A stretch of 64,000 nucleotides of DNA, from contig ML986583.1 in assembly GCA_010094045.1 (NCBI GenBank), positions 95,951 through 159,950 on the forward strand, in the 5' to 3' direction. Both the position numbers and the translations under genes were made by a program. Positions within the stretch are counted from its first letter, which is position 1. Each line of letters opens with the position of its first letter. This DNA is from Lojkania enalia. Taxonomy: Eukaryota > Ascomycota > Dothideomycetes > Pleosporales. Under the pieces are notes generated by a model that was not told the origin of the DNA, ran no database searches, and saw nothing but the letters and a program-made list of their open reading frames with translations. Positions 24,647 through 35,053 of the stretch are shown here, piece by piece.

Positions 24647-25288
24647 GTCTGCGAGGATTTCTCTAACAGGTTATAGGGAATTGTTTTACAAGGACAAAAG
24701 CATAGCGCGGCATTGATGAAGTCAGGAACAGGAGGTGTTCAGTAATATTTGCATTGCGCTGTGATGTTATGTCGGAACTTACCAATCAATAGCTCCACCT
24801 GAGCCCAGTTTACGCCAGAGACGAACCTCCAGAACTGAGTCATCGCGCAAGACACATCTAGCTACAGTTCTGCCGTCCTCTCTCACGTAGCGTCCAAATC
24901 CGCATGACGGAGACTAACATAATGATGTATTGATCCTGGCATTTTTGCCATCGACTCATGTGTTTGTCTGCAAATGACCCTTATCCAGCCCTTGCGAGGG
25001 CAACCCATACTAGAGTGCAAGGTTTCTTACACCAACAACTTATCCAGTTTCGTCGCAGTCACCTTTAATACTTCCTCCTCTTTTGCAATTCTTCTAGTAT
25101 AATGTAGTCTTAAATGAAAAATCGCGTAAAAAGGTATGGTCACATCAAGAGAGGACGTTCGAAAGAATTAATGCGAGCCATGAAGACATCGGGAAGACAT
25201 AGATAGAAATGTTAAACCTCATTTCCTTCCAACGCCAATATATGCTATCAGCCTAAACTCCAAACCATGCGTTCCTGCAATTTATCAT
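24647..25288. other. Intergenic, 3' side of IMP3
   Basis: Contains the probable 5' end of the RBR pseudogene (to about 25.0 kb) and the 3' flank of IMP3. No other gene is supported. Confidence 0.45.
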
Positions 25289-25908
25289 CTAAACCATATC
25301 CAAGTCGAAGTCATCCAGCTTGTCGCGATATTTCATAATATTCCTCTTAATCTTCGACGAGTCAACCCACGTCACAAAGTCCTCCATATTTCTAGTAACC
25401 AGAAACGCCGTATCCGTCACGACCTCTGTCCCCACTCTAACGTGCCCCTGCTCGATGAATTTCGTCGCCGCTTGGACCGTATCTGCCATCCTCAACCTCG
25501 TCATAACGACCGGAAGACGTCGTCGCGCGAACGCCGAGACTGTGACTTTATGCTCCACATCACTCAATTTTCCCTTTCCGCTTCCTCCTGTGCCAAGAAT
25601 ACCCATGTCAAACAGCTTCTCGAGGAGGAGATCTTCGTGCTTTCGTCTGAAGGGGTCTGAGGGATCGAGGCTGGCAAGTTTGTGGGCTAGCTGTCGCAGG
25701 CTGCCGCATAGCTGGTTGTATTTGCGGTAGTCGTCTGGTTTTTGAATCGCATAGCGGCGGATTACTGCCGCGTCTCTATGGTCGTTGTCGCTTTTGTATG
25801 TGTTGAAGTCGACCTGTACGAGCTGTTAGCTATATGTGCAGCATAAATAATTGATTATCATACTTTCTTGAGCAGCTTCTGCTCATGGTACTTGAGTTTC
25901 CGCACCAT
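25289..25908 (-). CDS. IMP3: U3 snoRNP protein IMP3 (S4 domain)
   Basis: Component of the small-subunit processome that helps U3 snoRNA base-pair with pre-18S rRNA in the nucleolus. Exon 1 is 25908-25864 ([15 protein letters not shown]) and exon 2 is 25813-25289; the intron GTATGA...TACAG keeps phase. The product has 189 residues (yeast Imp3: 183). The family N-terminus [34 protein letters not shown] and an S4 RNA-binding domain ([46 protein letters not shown]) are all visible. It is divergent from HIS7 with about 244 bases between start codons, so the two may share a promoter region. Confidence 0.96.
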
Positions 25909-26065
25909 GGTGGGGGGAGGAAAGTGCGATTTCGAACTACACAAGAAGGCAAAGCGTTTGTTGCGATTTGACGAACTTTCGATGGCTTGGCACGCCAGAC
26001 CGGAATAAGCTTAGTGTTTCTGCCCCGCGTTCTGAGGGGTAGACGCGATACAAAAATTGTTCACT

Positions 26066-26072
26066 GACTCAA
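26066..26072 (+). promoter_or_regulatory. Gcn4/CPC1-type site TGACTCA upstream of HIS7
   Basis: A perfect palindromic TGACTCA lies 81 bases before the HIS7 start codon in the IMP3-HIS7 divergent promoter. This is the known binding sequence of the general amino-acid control activator (Gcn4 in yeast, CPC1/CpcA in filamentous fungi), which regulates histidine genes. Control of this gene by it is inferred from position. Confidence 0.6.
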
Positions 26073-26152
26073 GTTGATAATCATTGCTTGATATCCATTT
26101 ATCGCGTTCTTTCTGTTCACTTTGACCACAATATCTCTTCATATTCTTCAAC

Positions 26153-27938
26153 ATGCCAACTGTACACCTTCTTGACTATGTTGCGGGCAATGTCCGCTCA
26201 CTCGTCAATGCCATCGAGAAGGTCGGCTACACTGTGGAATGGATAAAATCGCCCGCTGATGTGCCCACTGCAGAGGTACCATGCCTTCAGTGCAATTATG
26301 TTCAGGTCAATTGACATTTGCTGATGCAGCTGCATCCATAGAAACTCATCATCCCTGGCGTCGGTCACTTCGGACATTGTCTTTCGCAGCTTGAAGAGGC
26401 GGGCTACATTACGTCGATACAAGAACACATCAAAGCTGGAAAAGCGTTTATGGGAATATGTGTCGGGTTGCAAGCTTTATTTGAAGGCTCGGAAGAAGAC
26501 CCAGATGTTAAAGGCCTTGGTGTAATCCCCTCACGACTCAAGAAATTCCAGGACAAGGACAAAAGCGTTCCACATATTGGCTGGAACTCGGCAAACACGT
26601 CGCGGACTGGGGAGGTTACAGACGAAAGTCTCTACGGACTACGACCCGACTCGAAGTATTACTATGTGCATTCCTACGCTGCACAGTATTGGGAGGGTGA
26701 ACTGGAGAAGGATGGATGGATTGTCGCGACGGCGAGGTACGGAGATGAGGAGTTTGTGGGCGCAATCGCGAAGGATAATATGTTCGCGACACAATTCCAT
26801 CCGGAAAAGAGTGGTGCAGCGGGATTGCGAGTGATCAAGGCATTCCTAGACGGAAAGAAGGCCCAGAAGCTCACCGAGAAGCCAAATTCAGAATCCACAA
26901 AGGAAGGATTGACGAGGAGGGTAATCGCCTGCTTAGATGTCAGGACGAATGATCAAGGTGACTTAGTAGTCACAAAAGGAGATCAATACGACGTCCGAGA
27001 GAAGGATGGCGTTAGTACTGGTGGTGCTGTAAGGAATCTCGGAAAGCCGGTAGACATGGCGAAGAAGTACTATGAGCAGGGCGCCGACGAAGTCACATTT
27101 CTCAATATTACATCTTTCAGAAATTGCCCCGTAGCCGACACTCCAATGCTGGAAATTTTGCGACGGACGAGCGAGACGGTCTTCGTACCGCTTACAATTG
27201 GAGGAGGTATACGAGATACTGTTGACACGGATGGAACCAAGATATCGGCACTAGATATTGCAACCATGTATTTCAAATCTGGGGCTGACAAAGTCAGCAT
27301 AGGATCTGATGCTGTAACCGCAGCGGAGGAGTACTACGCCCGTGGCAAAGTTCTAACAGGCACAACTGCCATTGAGATCATCTCTGCTGCCTATGGAAAC
27401 CAGGCCGTTGTGATCAGCGTTGACCCTCGTCGCGTCTACATTTCTTCACCGTCAGCAACATCCCACCACACAATCAAGACCAAGACAACCGGGCCGAATG
27501 GCGAGGAATATTGCTGGTACCAGTGCACAATCAAAGGGGGGCGAGAAGGACGAAACTTCGATGTTCGGCAATTGGTCACCGCAGTAGAAGCTATGGGTGC
27601 TGGAGAGATTCTTCTCAACTGCATTGATAAGGATGGAACAAATAGTGGATTCGATCTTGAACTTATTAATGACGTTAAGGACGCCATCAAGATCCCCGTC
27701 ATTGCGAGTAGTGGCGCGGGTAATCCTGGGCATTTCGGGGAGGTTTTTGAGAAGACTACGACAGATGCAGCGCTTGGTGCCGGCATGGTAAGCTCTCTTG
27801 ACTGCTTGTCAAGGTCAATGCTGATCAAGAGTATAGTTTCACAGAGGAGAATATACTGTCAAGCAAGTCAAAGAACATTTGCGGGAGCGAGGACTCATGG
27901 TAAGGCAAGTTAAGGAAGATATATTATCGGGGTTATAG
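26153..27938 (+). CDS. HIS7: Imidazole glycerol phosphate synthase HisHF (bifunctional)
   Basis: Catalyses the fifth step of histidine synthesis: glutamine-derived ammonia from the N-terminal amidotransferase is used by the C-terminal cyclase to make IGP and AICAR from PRFAR. Exons 26153-26275, 26342-27787 and 27837-27938 give 556 residues (yeast His7: 552). The GATase part shows [21 protein letters not shown] and the nucleophile Cys81 in GICVGLQ, then QFHPEKSG. The HisF barrel starts near residue 230 (RRVIACLDV, with Asp240), followed by [17 protein letters not shown] and [11 protein letters not shown]. The last intron falls at GAGM|FHRGEY; reading through it would replace the conserved C-terminus with an unrelated tail. 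The 3'SS of intron 1 is the second AG, since the first leaves a stop in frame. Confidence 0.97.
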
Positions 27939-28071
27939 AATTAGCAGGACAAAAGTAGACATGATATCCTATAGATGCAATGCCGTGTGATTTTGGTATC
28001 TCCAAACATCGCATGATACCTTTAACGCCTTCCATATGCATTTGTCCACTTCTCATGCGCGGGCAACTCTC

Positions 28072-29202
28072 CTAGCTGAAATGGATGCCGTCTTGATTAA
28101 AGGCATACAACAGCTTCAAGAAATCACCCTCGTCGCATAATCTGGCTCGCTTGTCGGCCAGCTTGGTTTCATCTTCCAATACCTTGCGAACCTTCTCTCT
28201 TACAAGCTCATTTATTCTCCCCTTCTTCTTCCTATTACTGCCTTTCTTCTTTTGTGCTTGTATCTCCTTGAAGAAATCGGGCAGTTCATCATCTACATCA
28301 TCGTCAAATCCATTCCATTCTTCCTCTTCAGCCTGATCCACCTCCATACCCTCGGGCTCATCCTGCTCCACATCCATCGGCGAATCATCAACAGGAATAT
28401 CATTCTGCGCACACCAAAGCCTATAATTGGCGACTAACATATCCAGTACCGCGCTTGTGCCCAAAAATGCTGCGCGCAGCGTCCTATTCTTGCGCACAAA
28501 CGCAATCCTTAACATGCCATCCCATTCTTCATAGCTGATCTGCGGCCGCGGGAATTTCGGCTCGATGCGCACAACGGAGGACTCGACCTGCGGTGGGGGG
28601 TTAAAATTGTTGCGTCCGACTTTCATTACGTGGCTGATCTTTGCCCACATCTGCGCGTTCACGCTTAATCGTGAGTATAATTTGTCGCCCGGTTTCGCGA
28701 ATAAGCGCATGGCGAACTCGAGCTGGAACATAAGTATGCAGGTCCGTGGGGGTGTTGGTAGGGAGAGTAGTTTGAAAACTAACGGCGAGGAGATCTGGTA
28801 AGGGGTGTTGGATATGCAGACGTCGAAGTGCGGTAATTCGGTCTTGATGACGTCACCCAGTAGCACCTTCAGTCGGGCGGCTTCGGGTGTCCCTTGGACT
28901 CTCTTTGTCACTTCGGCGGCCATACGGGGGTCCATTTCTACGGTTGTGACGCGTTTGGCGGCTTTAAGAATTAGAACAGTGAGGTTTCCCGTTCCAGGCC
29001 CGACTTCGAGTACGTGGTCAGATTGCTTTAGGTTTGCTTTTTGTACGATAGCGCTGGCAACACCGGGGTTTTTTAGGATGTGCTGACCGAGATCCGTGTT
29101 CATTTTGAAGATGGAGTGTGCGGCGGCAGCCTTTGTGGAGGGTTTGCTATATGGCGAGGAATCAGCTCCGCCGCTGTGGGATTTTCGCTTGGCTTTTGGC
29201 AT
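28072..29202 (-). CDS. DIM1: 18S rRNA dimethyladenosine transferase DIM1
   Basis: SAM-dependent enzyme (KsgA/Dim1 family) that dimethylates two adjacent adenosines near the 3' end of 18S rRNA and is needed for pre-rRNA processing. Single exon, 376 residues. The Lys-rich N-terminus is followed by [15 protein letters not shown] motif I EVGPGTGN (about 66-73), the acidic-loop VEMDPRM, GDVIK and the catalytic NTPY motif (132-135). The C-terminal RNA-binding helices include [12 protein letters not shown]. An acidic insert near residues 290-330 ([15 protein letters not shown]) precedes the Lys-rich tail, as in other fungal Dim1 proteins. The open frame extends upstream to 29439, but the Met at 29202 matches the family start. 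Convergent with HIS7 and divergent from APN1. Confidence 0.96.
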   Translation of the reverse strand: MPKAKRKSHSGGADSSPYSKPSTKAAAAHSIFKMNTDLGQHILKNPGVASAIVQKANLKQSDHVLEVGPGTGNLTVLILKAAKRVTTVEMDPRMAAEVTKRVQGTPEAARLKVLLGDVIKTELPHFDVCISNTPYQISSPLVFKLLSLPTPPRTCILMFQLEFAMRLFAKPGDKLYSRLSVNAQMWAKISHVMKVGRNNFNPPPQVESSVVRIEPKFPRPQISYEEWDGMLRIAFVRKNRTLRAAFLGTSAVLDMLVANYRLWCAQNDIPVDDSPMDVEQDEPEGMEVDQAEEEEWNGFDDDVDDELPDFFKEIQAQKKKGSNRKKKGRINELVREKVRKVLEDETKLADKRARLCDEGDFLKLLYAFNQDGIHFS

Positions 29203-29865
29203 GGGGGCGGTTGGGGATGGAGGCGAGAAGGAGACGTGGAAGGTGGCCGAGCTCTTGGGACGATGTTTGCAGTGTTGGTAGGTTTGGCAGGATAATTTAT
29301 TTTTGGTGTTGCAGGGCTTATCGATAGGACGGGAATTTTTTGTGGAGCAATCACGTGAGGACGGGTCGGTGATCTGACGCGTGAATTCTCCCAGGGTAAG
29401 AGTAGTACTGTTAGATTGTAGATTCACTTTCACCTTCACCGTTGCTGAATATATGCTGTATGCCCCGATATATTAAGGATTATCCACTCCCTCTTTTCTC
29501 TCTTGCTACTTCTCGTCGCTTCTTTCCTCGCTTTTCGGCGCGTGATTGCCGTTCGCGATCTCTCTCGGCATCACCACCTCTTCCAGAGATTCAGACGGCT
29601 CCCTGCTGTCACTATAGTGTACTTCAGTCGCACACAGTCATCAATGAGATCACTGAGCTAGCCTTTCGGGCCATCCGGCGGTCTCAGTTGACAAAGAGTA
29701 TGAAGAACCATCTTCCAAAAACTCCGGGCCTCTTACTCTTCTTTAGGTTGCCATTATCACAAATTAAGATTCAAACCCTCCCAGCTATCTCCTTACAACC
29801 CTCCTCGCGGATACTCCACCGTCCCCTTTCCTCCGACTATCCTTCCTGCAATACTTACACCTACA
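29203..29865. promoter_or_regulatory. Divergent promoter region DIM1/APN1
   Basis: About 660 bases separate the two start codons. The APN1 side is C/T-rich (roughly 29480-29620 and 29790-29860), typical of fungal leaders. Open frames here (for example 29442-29921) lack motifs and overlap the APN1 start. Confidence 0.5.
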
Positions 29866-31479
29866 ATGGTTCAATTGCTCAAGCGGAGATCAACCGGATC
29901 TTCCCTATCACCGCCTACTGAAAACATGAAAACGACTTTAGGTCAGGGGGCCGAGGCAGGCCTCTCGGTAAAGGCTACGGTGCTCAATGGCGCAGGCCAA
30001 AAGAGGAAGGCAGAAACTACGGCAATGGCTATGAAGCGAGCGCGAAAAGCTACGGTCGATGATGAGGACAAAGATACTATAGAAATTAACGGTGTGGATG
30101 GCACAGCAGAAAATTCGAAGCGCAAACCGCGTGCTGCTAAGGTCAGGGCCCGGGAAGAGCTCGTAAAGGACGAGGTCGAAGTTGATGCCGAAGAGAATGA
30201 TGATGGACACCCTGAGTTCAAGACCGTCAAGCGGAAGCGACAGACTAAAAGGAAAGAAGCCAGTCTCGCCCCTTTGGAGGAGAGAACGGTAGGTAGCAAG
30301 ATTTGTGTCGGTGCTCACGTCAGTATCGCAGGAGGTATGAATTTCTCGGATGTCTTCTCTCTCACTTAGTTTGTATGTTACTGACGAGACGTGGGCCGAA
30401 AATTAGGCGTACATAATTCCATCACGAATTCTTTATTTATCGGGTACGCGCCATCAACCCTCTGACGGATCTTGCTAACATGAAAAAGTGCAAACGCCAT
30501 TGCGTTTTTCCTCAAAAGCCAGCGCAAGTGGGACAACCCAGCACTTAACCCCGACCATGCCACGCTCTTCATTGACGACTGTAAGAAGCATGGCATTGAA
30601 CCTGGTTCATGCTGCGTCCCTCACGGCTCTTATCTCGTAAATCTTGCACATCCAGATAAGGCACGAAAGAAGCAAGCTTACGACTCTTTCCACGATGACT
30701 TGACTCGATGTTACAAACTTGGTATCAAATATTACAATTTCCACCCGGGCAATGCGAACGCCACGACTCGCGAAGAAGGCATTAGACTCATCGCTGAGCA
30801 CATCAACACTGCCCACAAAGACCCCGCAACAGGCGATGTCATTCCTCTCCTTGAGACCATGGCCTCGCTGGGCAACACTATCGGCGGTACCTTCGAAGAT
30901 ATTGCCGCCATAATCGAGCACGTCGAGGATAAAGATCGCATCGGCGTCTGTCTGGACACATGCCACGCCTTCGCGGCAGGTTACGATCTCCGCACCCCAG
31001 AAATCTACCTAGAAACCATTGCTACATTCGACAAGGTAATCGGACTCAGATATCTCAAAGCGCTCCACATCAATGATAGCAAGGCGCCCTTCGCATCCCA
31101 TCGCGACCTCCACGCCCGTATCGGCACGGGCTATCTCGGTCTCCGCGCCTTCTACAATGTCGTCAATGATGAGCGTCTTCATGGGCTTCCAATGGTCCTT
31201 GAGACCCCAATCGACGTAATAGGTGAGGACGGAAAGAAGACTGAAGACAAGGGTATTTGGGCACGCGAAATCAAGATGTTGGAGAAGCTGGTTGGCATGG
31301 ATGTCAAGAGCGAGGAGTTTAAGGAATTGGAGGCGGATTTGCAGTATCAGGGGAAGGAGGAGCGAGAGAGGATCGGCGAGCAAGTTGAGAGGAAGAAGGC
31401 TAAGGTTGACAGGGGAGTGAAGAAGAAGGGTAAGAAGAAGGTGGAGAGTGAGGATGATGATGATAATGATGAGGAGTGA
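29866..31479 (+). CDS. APN1: AP endonuclease APN1 (endonuclease IV family)
   Basis: Zinc-dependent enzyme that cuts DNA 5' to abasic sites and trims blocked 3' ends in base-excision repair. Exons 29866-30334, 30407-30443 (37 bases) and 30489-31479 give 498 residues. A Lys/Arg-rich, probably nuclear N-terminal extension of about 145 residues precedes the barrel: VGAHVSIAGG, FHPGNANA, the metal-ligand Glu291 in LETMAS, CLDTCHAFAAGYD, LHINDSK, HRDLHARIGTGYLG and PMVLETP. The extreme C-terminus is again basic, then acidic (KKGKKK...DDDDNDEE). The two introns are fixed by the G-V-H-N-S and F-I-G-A-N-A joins. The usual Asn in LENT/LETM motifs varies in the family, so activity is expected. Confidence 0.95.
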
Positions 31480-32939
31480 AGGAGCTATTTCGAAGCGTTA
31501 AAAGCGCGACGTGTATGGATATTGCGCTTTGTGCATTGTATTGCTTTGGGTGCATTTCGGATTAAGCTTCACCTGCCCGCAATTTAGGCTCGATTGCAAT
31601 AAGGGTAGCTCACCACGAAGCAGTTACAGACGAGTTGGGAATGAGCTCTCGAGATTTGGCCAAGGACTGATAGACACTGAGAGAGACTCATTGCGTACAG
31701 GTGGTTCTAGCTCGGGATTAAGTTCTATTAGGGTAAATGATCTAAATCAGCCTTCAATGAAAACTTTAGACTATACTACATGCATCATAAAACTATTCAG
31801 ATGGATGAATATGCCGCAGGAGGACTTTGATTCGGTCTAGCTGCTGCATGATAGATATCACTTCATGGGTCGTTGAATAAAGCTGTCCTTGAGGGTGAAG
31901 GTCGGTACTTACGAGCGCGCGTGTAGCTCTTCCCGGTAATAAAGACTGTTTTGCTGTTGGCGTGTTTAATATTACTGTAGAGGTGGAAGTTTGTTCCTCC
32001 GAAGCATTTTCCCGCCCTAATATTGTGGGCATTAAGCTTATCTGTAAGCTGTCGTCCCTTAGCGACAAGGGCACAAGGAATGAATATAAAGACGTGCTGT
32101 TGGCTTTGTTCGAAATACTACCCCCACCTGTTAATAACCCAGAAGTACAAGACCATTTTGCAATGCCAAAAAATGTCTGGTATAGCTCGTAGTTGTGAGG
32201 AATATATCCCAGTAAGAGTGAAATACTGGATAAGCTGAATTAACGCCCCGTTTATGTCGCCTAGGAGAGAAGAAGAGTTGCTAGGTTTGGCGTATTACTG
32301 TTCCAGATAGGCCCTAGCATGAGTGCACGAAAGGGTTTGAATGGGGTGGTCCAATAGATGCTGGATGAGGCCAAGGAGGTGCTAATTGGTGTTGCTCCAA
32401 TTTGACTGTAGTGGCAAAAGCCGGAGATGGTGAGTATCCTCCCGTGGCCCCTTACCGCTGCGCAAGAGTCATTTTAAAGTGCTCGATATCTTCCGTCTCC
32501 TGCTTCTCTCCTCTCTCCTTCCGATTACCTTCTTCATTCGCTTCCCCACACTTCTCCCCACTGTTTCTCTTTTGTGTTCTCACACTCCCTCCGGTTCTTT
32601 TTCTTTCTCGTGCTTCTCCCACCCGCTCCCCGGCTTCTACCTTAGTGAAGGTTGTGCTGAGAGGCTTTTTTGAAAACTAGAAGTTGAGTTTAAGAGGATT
32701 CATGGCTCCTGATAAGCATATGAGTACTTGTAATATAGAAAGCGGAGCGCGAGTCGACGAAACCTATAGATACCAATGCTCTCACTACGATTCGAGCGGC
32801 TGTAAATAACTAGCCAATGAGACATTTTTTGTTGTAATTAACTAGCCAAAAAAGCTGAAGTTTCAGTTTTAGGTGTCTGGAGAAGGGGCAAGAGTGCTTC
32901 AAGGACGCCCCCGGGCTCTGACAGGGGCAGATAGAATCA
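31480..32939. other. Intergenic; orphan pyrimidine-rich tract
   Basis: No gene is supported. At 32490-32650 the plus strand is a long C/T-rich tract like fungal promoters, followed by an ATG at 32702 opening a 35-codon frame (to 32809) without motif. It may be the promoter and first codons of a truncated gene. Confidence 0.35.
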
Positions 32940-34000
32940 GATTCAGCAGTAGAACTTAACTGCATTGCGGGGCAGACCATTTCTCACGCTTTGAGCTCTC
33001 ATATTAGGACTTTCTGGCTCACCCTTTTCCAAAGTCCGGCCTTCCTTCACCACTGCCTCAGTACTCTCCCAAACTTCATCAATAATGATTCTATAGTTGC
33101 CTTCCGTATTGACATCATCCACAAGAGGGTCGTCGGCGAGGAAAATGGCATCAGCCATGGGGATGGTATTTCCACATTGTTGCCGAATTTCTCCGGCATT
33201 GGACTAAGGATTCCACTGGTTCTCAACACGGTTCTCAGGCGAGAGATTCCCAGACCGGATTCCCCTTGACGCGTATAGGATGATTGATGTCTCACTGAAA
33301 GATCCCTGTCTCGAGAAAACTTTCGGCTACTATTCGTTGGACGATACATGTTAGGAGATGAACTCTGCGATCGCTCACGTCTCTCCGAGCGACGCCTGTA
33401 TCGAGAAGGAGACCGCGATCGCGCCCGTCTCCTTAGACGATATCTGTCAGGGGATAGGGTGTTTCACACGTTTTTCCGATCGGCGCCTATCCCAAGGTGG
33501 AGACTCCTGCCATTGCTCAGGTCTCGGTGATGCCTATCGGGTGACGGCGAATGCTTATGTCTGTTCGAGCGATATCTGTCCTCTGAATGATACCTATCCG
33601 GAATGGAGATGTTTCTCATTGCGACTCCTCTCTTTCAAGACAATTCCCGCCACGGAATTGCGACGTCTCCGGACGGTGCCTCTCGTTTCACTAGTTATGA
33701 ACTACGTATAAGGCCTCACGCTCATTTCTGGATTGTATGCCTCCTATAAGCCTTTGAATTTCTCTCCGGCTAGGCCTTGTAAACCTCTATAAGCCGCTGG
33801 CTTCGGCTCTCAGCGAACTATGATCGGTATGTCGGGAAGACGTAGAAGGTAAATGAAGAATGAGGCGACTGATGAATCGAGCACGCCTACTACACCGCGA
33901 GAGCCTTGGAGTGAACTCCAAGCCTTCATGCGGATTTAGGATTATGCTGACTGAGTAAACAGCCAACTTGAGGATTGAAGAATTCACTAAACCAAGTGAC
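32940..34000 (-). pseudogene. Decayed gene for an Arg/Ser-rich protein
   Basis: On the minus strand, from about 33570 to 33280, successive frames read RS-domain-like sequence: RYHSEDRYRSNRHKHSPSP, then SPDRYRLRRRARSRSPSRY and RRRSERRERSQSSSPN, then SSRKFSRDRD. Downstream, a one-base slip leads into MADAIFLADDPLVDDVNTE and a 72-codon acidic C-terminal frame ending near 32943. At least two frame changes and several stops interrupt it. Arg/Ser-rich repeats occur in splicing factors and RNA-binding proteins, but no RRM or helicase motif is visible, so the product class is unknown. Weaker Arg/Ser-rich reading continues to about 34.0 kb. Confidence 0.45.
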
Positions 34001-34279
34001 ACTTTTTCTTACCGGAAACGTGAGAAACGTATCTACTAATATTGCTAACAAAATCCACGCAAATGAATTTGAAGCAATCAATCACTTAGAGTGAGGTAAG
34101 TGCCGAAACAGTGATCAAAAAAAGCATGCAATAGATAGTTCTGAATTATGCGATATTCCCATCACGTCATCCCGTCCAGAGGTAAAACACGATGAAAGGA
34201 AGGTATAACTAGCACCTGACACATGTATCAAAACCTCACTCGCGATCAGCTCTGGTCTTCCATTATGGGTTGCCTTTGG

Positions 34280-34405
34280 CCAAAAAAAGGCCTCGAATTA
34301 CGTTTGCGTTAAATAAAAGTGTAGTGATTAACGGATTTCTACATACAACCTGCTTTTCCCTCACTCATAACGGCGACACCGTTTTCGACCAAAGCCTTTT
34401 TTTGG
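34280..34405. repeat. 12-bp inverted repeat flanking about 100 bases
   Basis: CCAAAAAAAGGC at 34280-34291 is perfectly inverted at 34394-34405 (GCCTTTTTTTGG), with nearby TCGAA also partly mirrored. The arms could be the ends of a small non-autonomous element, but no clear target-site duplication is seen. Confidence 0.4.
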
Positions 34406-34489
34406 TAGCCCTACGTGCCTATGTACATGTCGTGACCTGTGAGCTCATAGGGATCTTGTTGTCTCTACCGCCTTCAACACAGTCGAGAT

Positions 34490-35053
34490 GACGTTGGTTA
34501 GCTGCTCGTCCTTGTCCTCGTAGCTGTCAGACATGTTTCAGGACCCTGGGCATAAGCAATGTGTCCTTGGCCGGCGTGAGCCCCTTCGTGCCGATCTCTC
34601 CTGACCATATCACCGCTTTGTCCTTTTTCTTGATTGTGATCACGATGCACATGATGTTTTCCCTAATGTCCGCCCCACTGCGCTCTTCATCTCCTCAACC
34701 ATCTTCGACTTTATTTCCATGCCCTGGAAGCGAACTCCTACTAGTCTTACTTTAGTTTTTAATAAAGATCAAGTCTATATCTAAGTATATAACGCTGGAT
34801 CCACGACTGAGGATAGTACCCGCCCCGAACGTGATAATCTCTACGGGCACGTTCGAAAGAATGTCTCTGTGTTTGCTACTAAGCACCCCAAACGCGTTGG
34901 TTGTGAGCACTTCGCATAACGGCTCCCTGGCTTCCTCTTTTTTATGTGTTCCTTCATCATCTCGATGATACTCTCACAGGGCCGGTCATTCTCATTGCAT
35001 TCTGCTTTTGAGTTCTGCACAGGGATGAATAATAATGATCTTTTTGGCTTCAT
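34490..35053 (-). pseudogene. Decayed protein-coding gene of unknown family
   Basis: Minus-strand reading gives coherent pieces across frames: from 35053, MKPKRSLLFIPVQNSKAE...IIEMMKEHIKK; then, after a one-base slip in an A run at about 34940, EEAREPLCEVLTTNAFG and SSKHRDILSNVPVEIITFG; then, beyond a stop, MEIKSKMVEEMKSAV, ENIMCIVITIKKKDKAVIW and SDSYEDKDEQLTNVIS, each in a different frame. Codon-like, protein-like sequence broken by slips and stops indicates a former gene. I do not recognise the family and assign no function. Confidence 0.4.
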
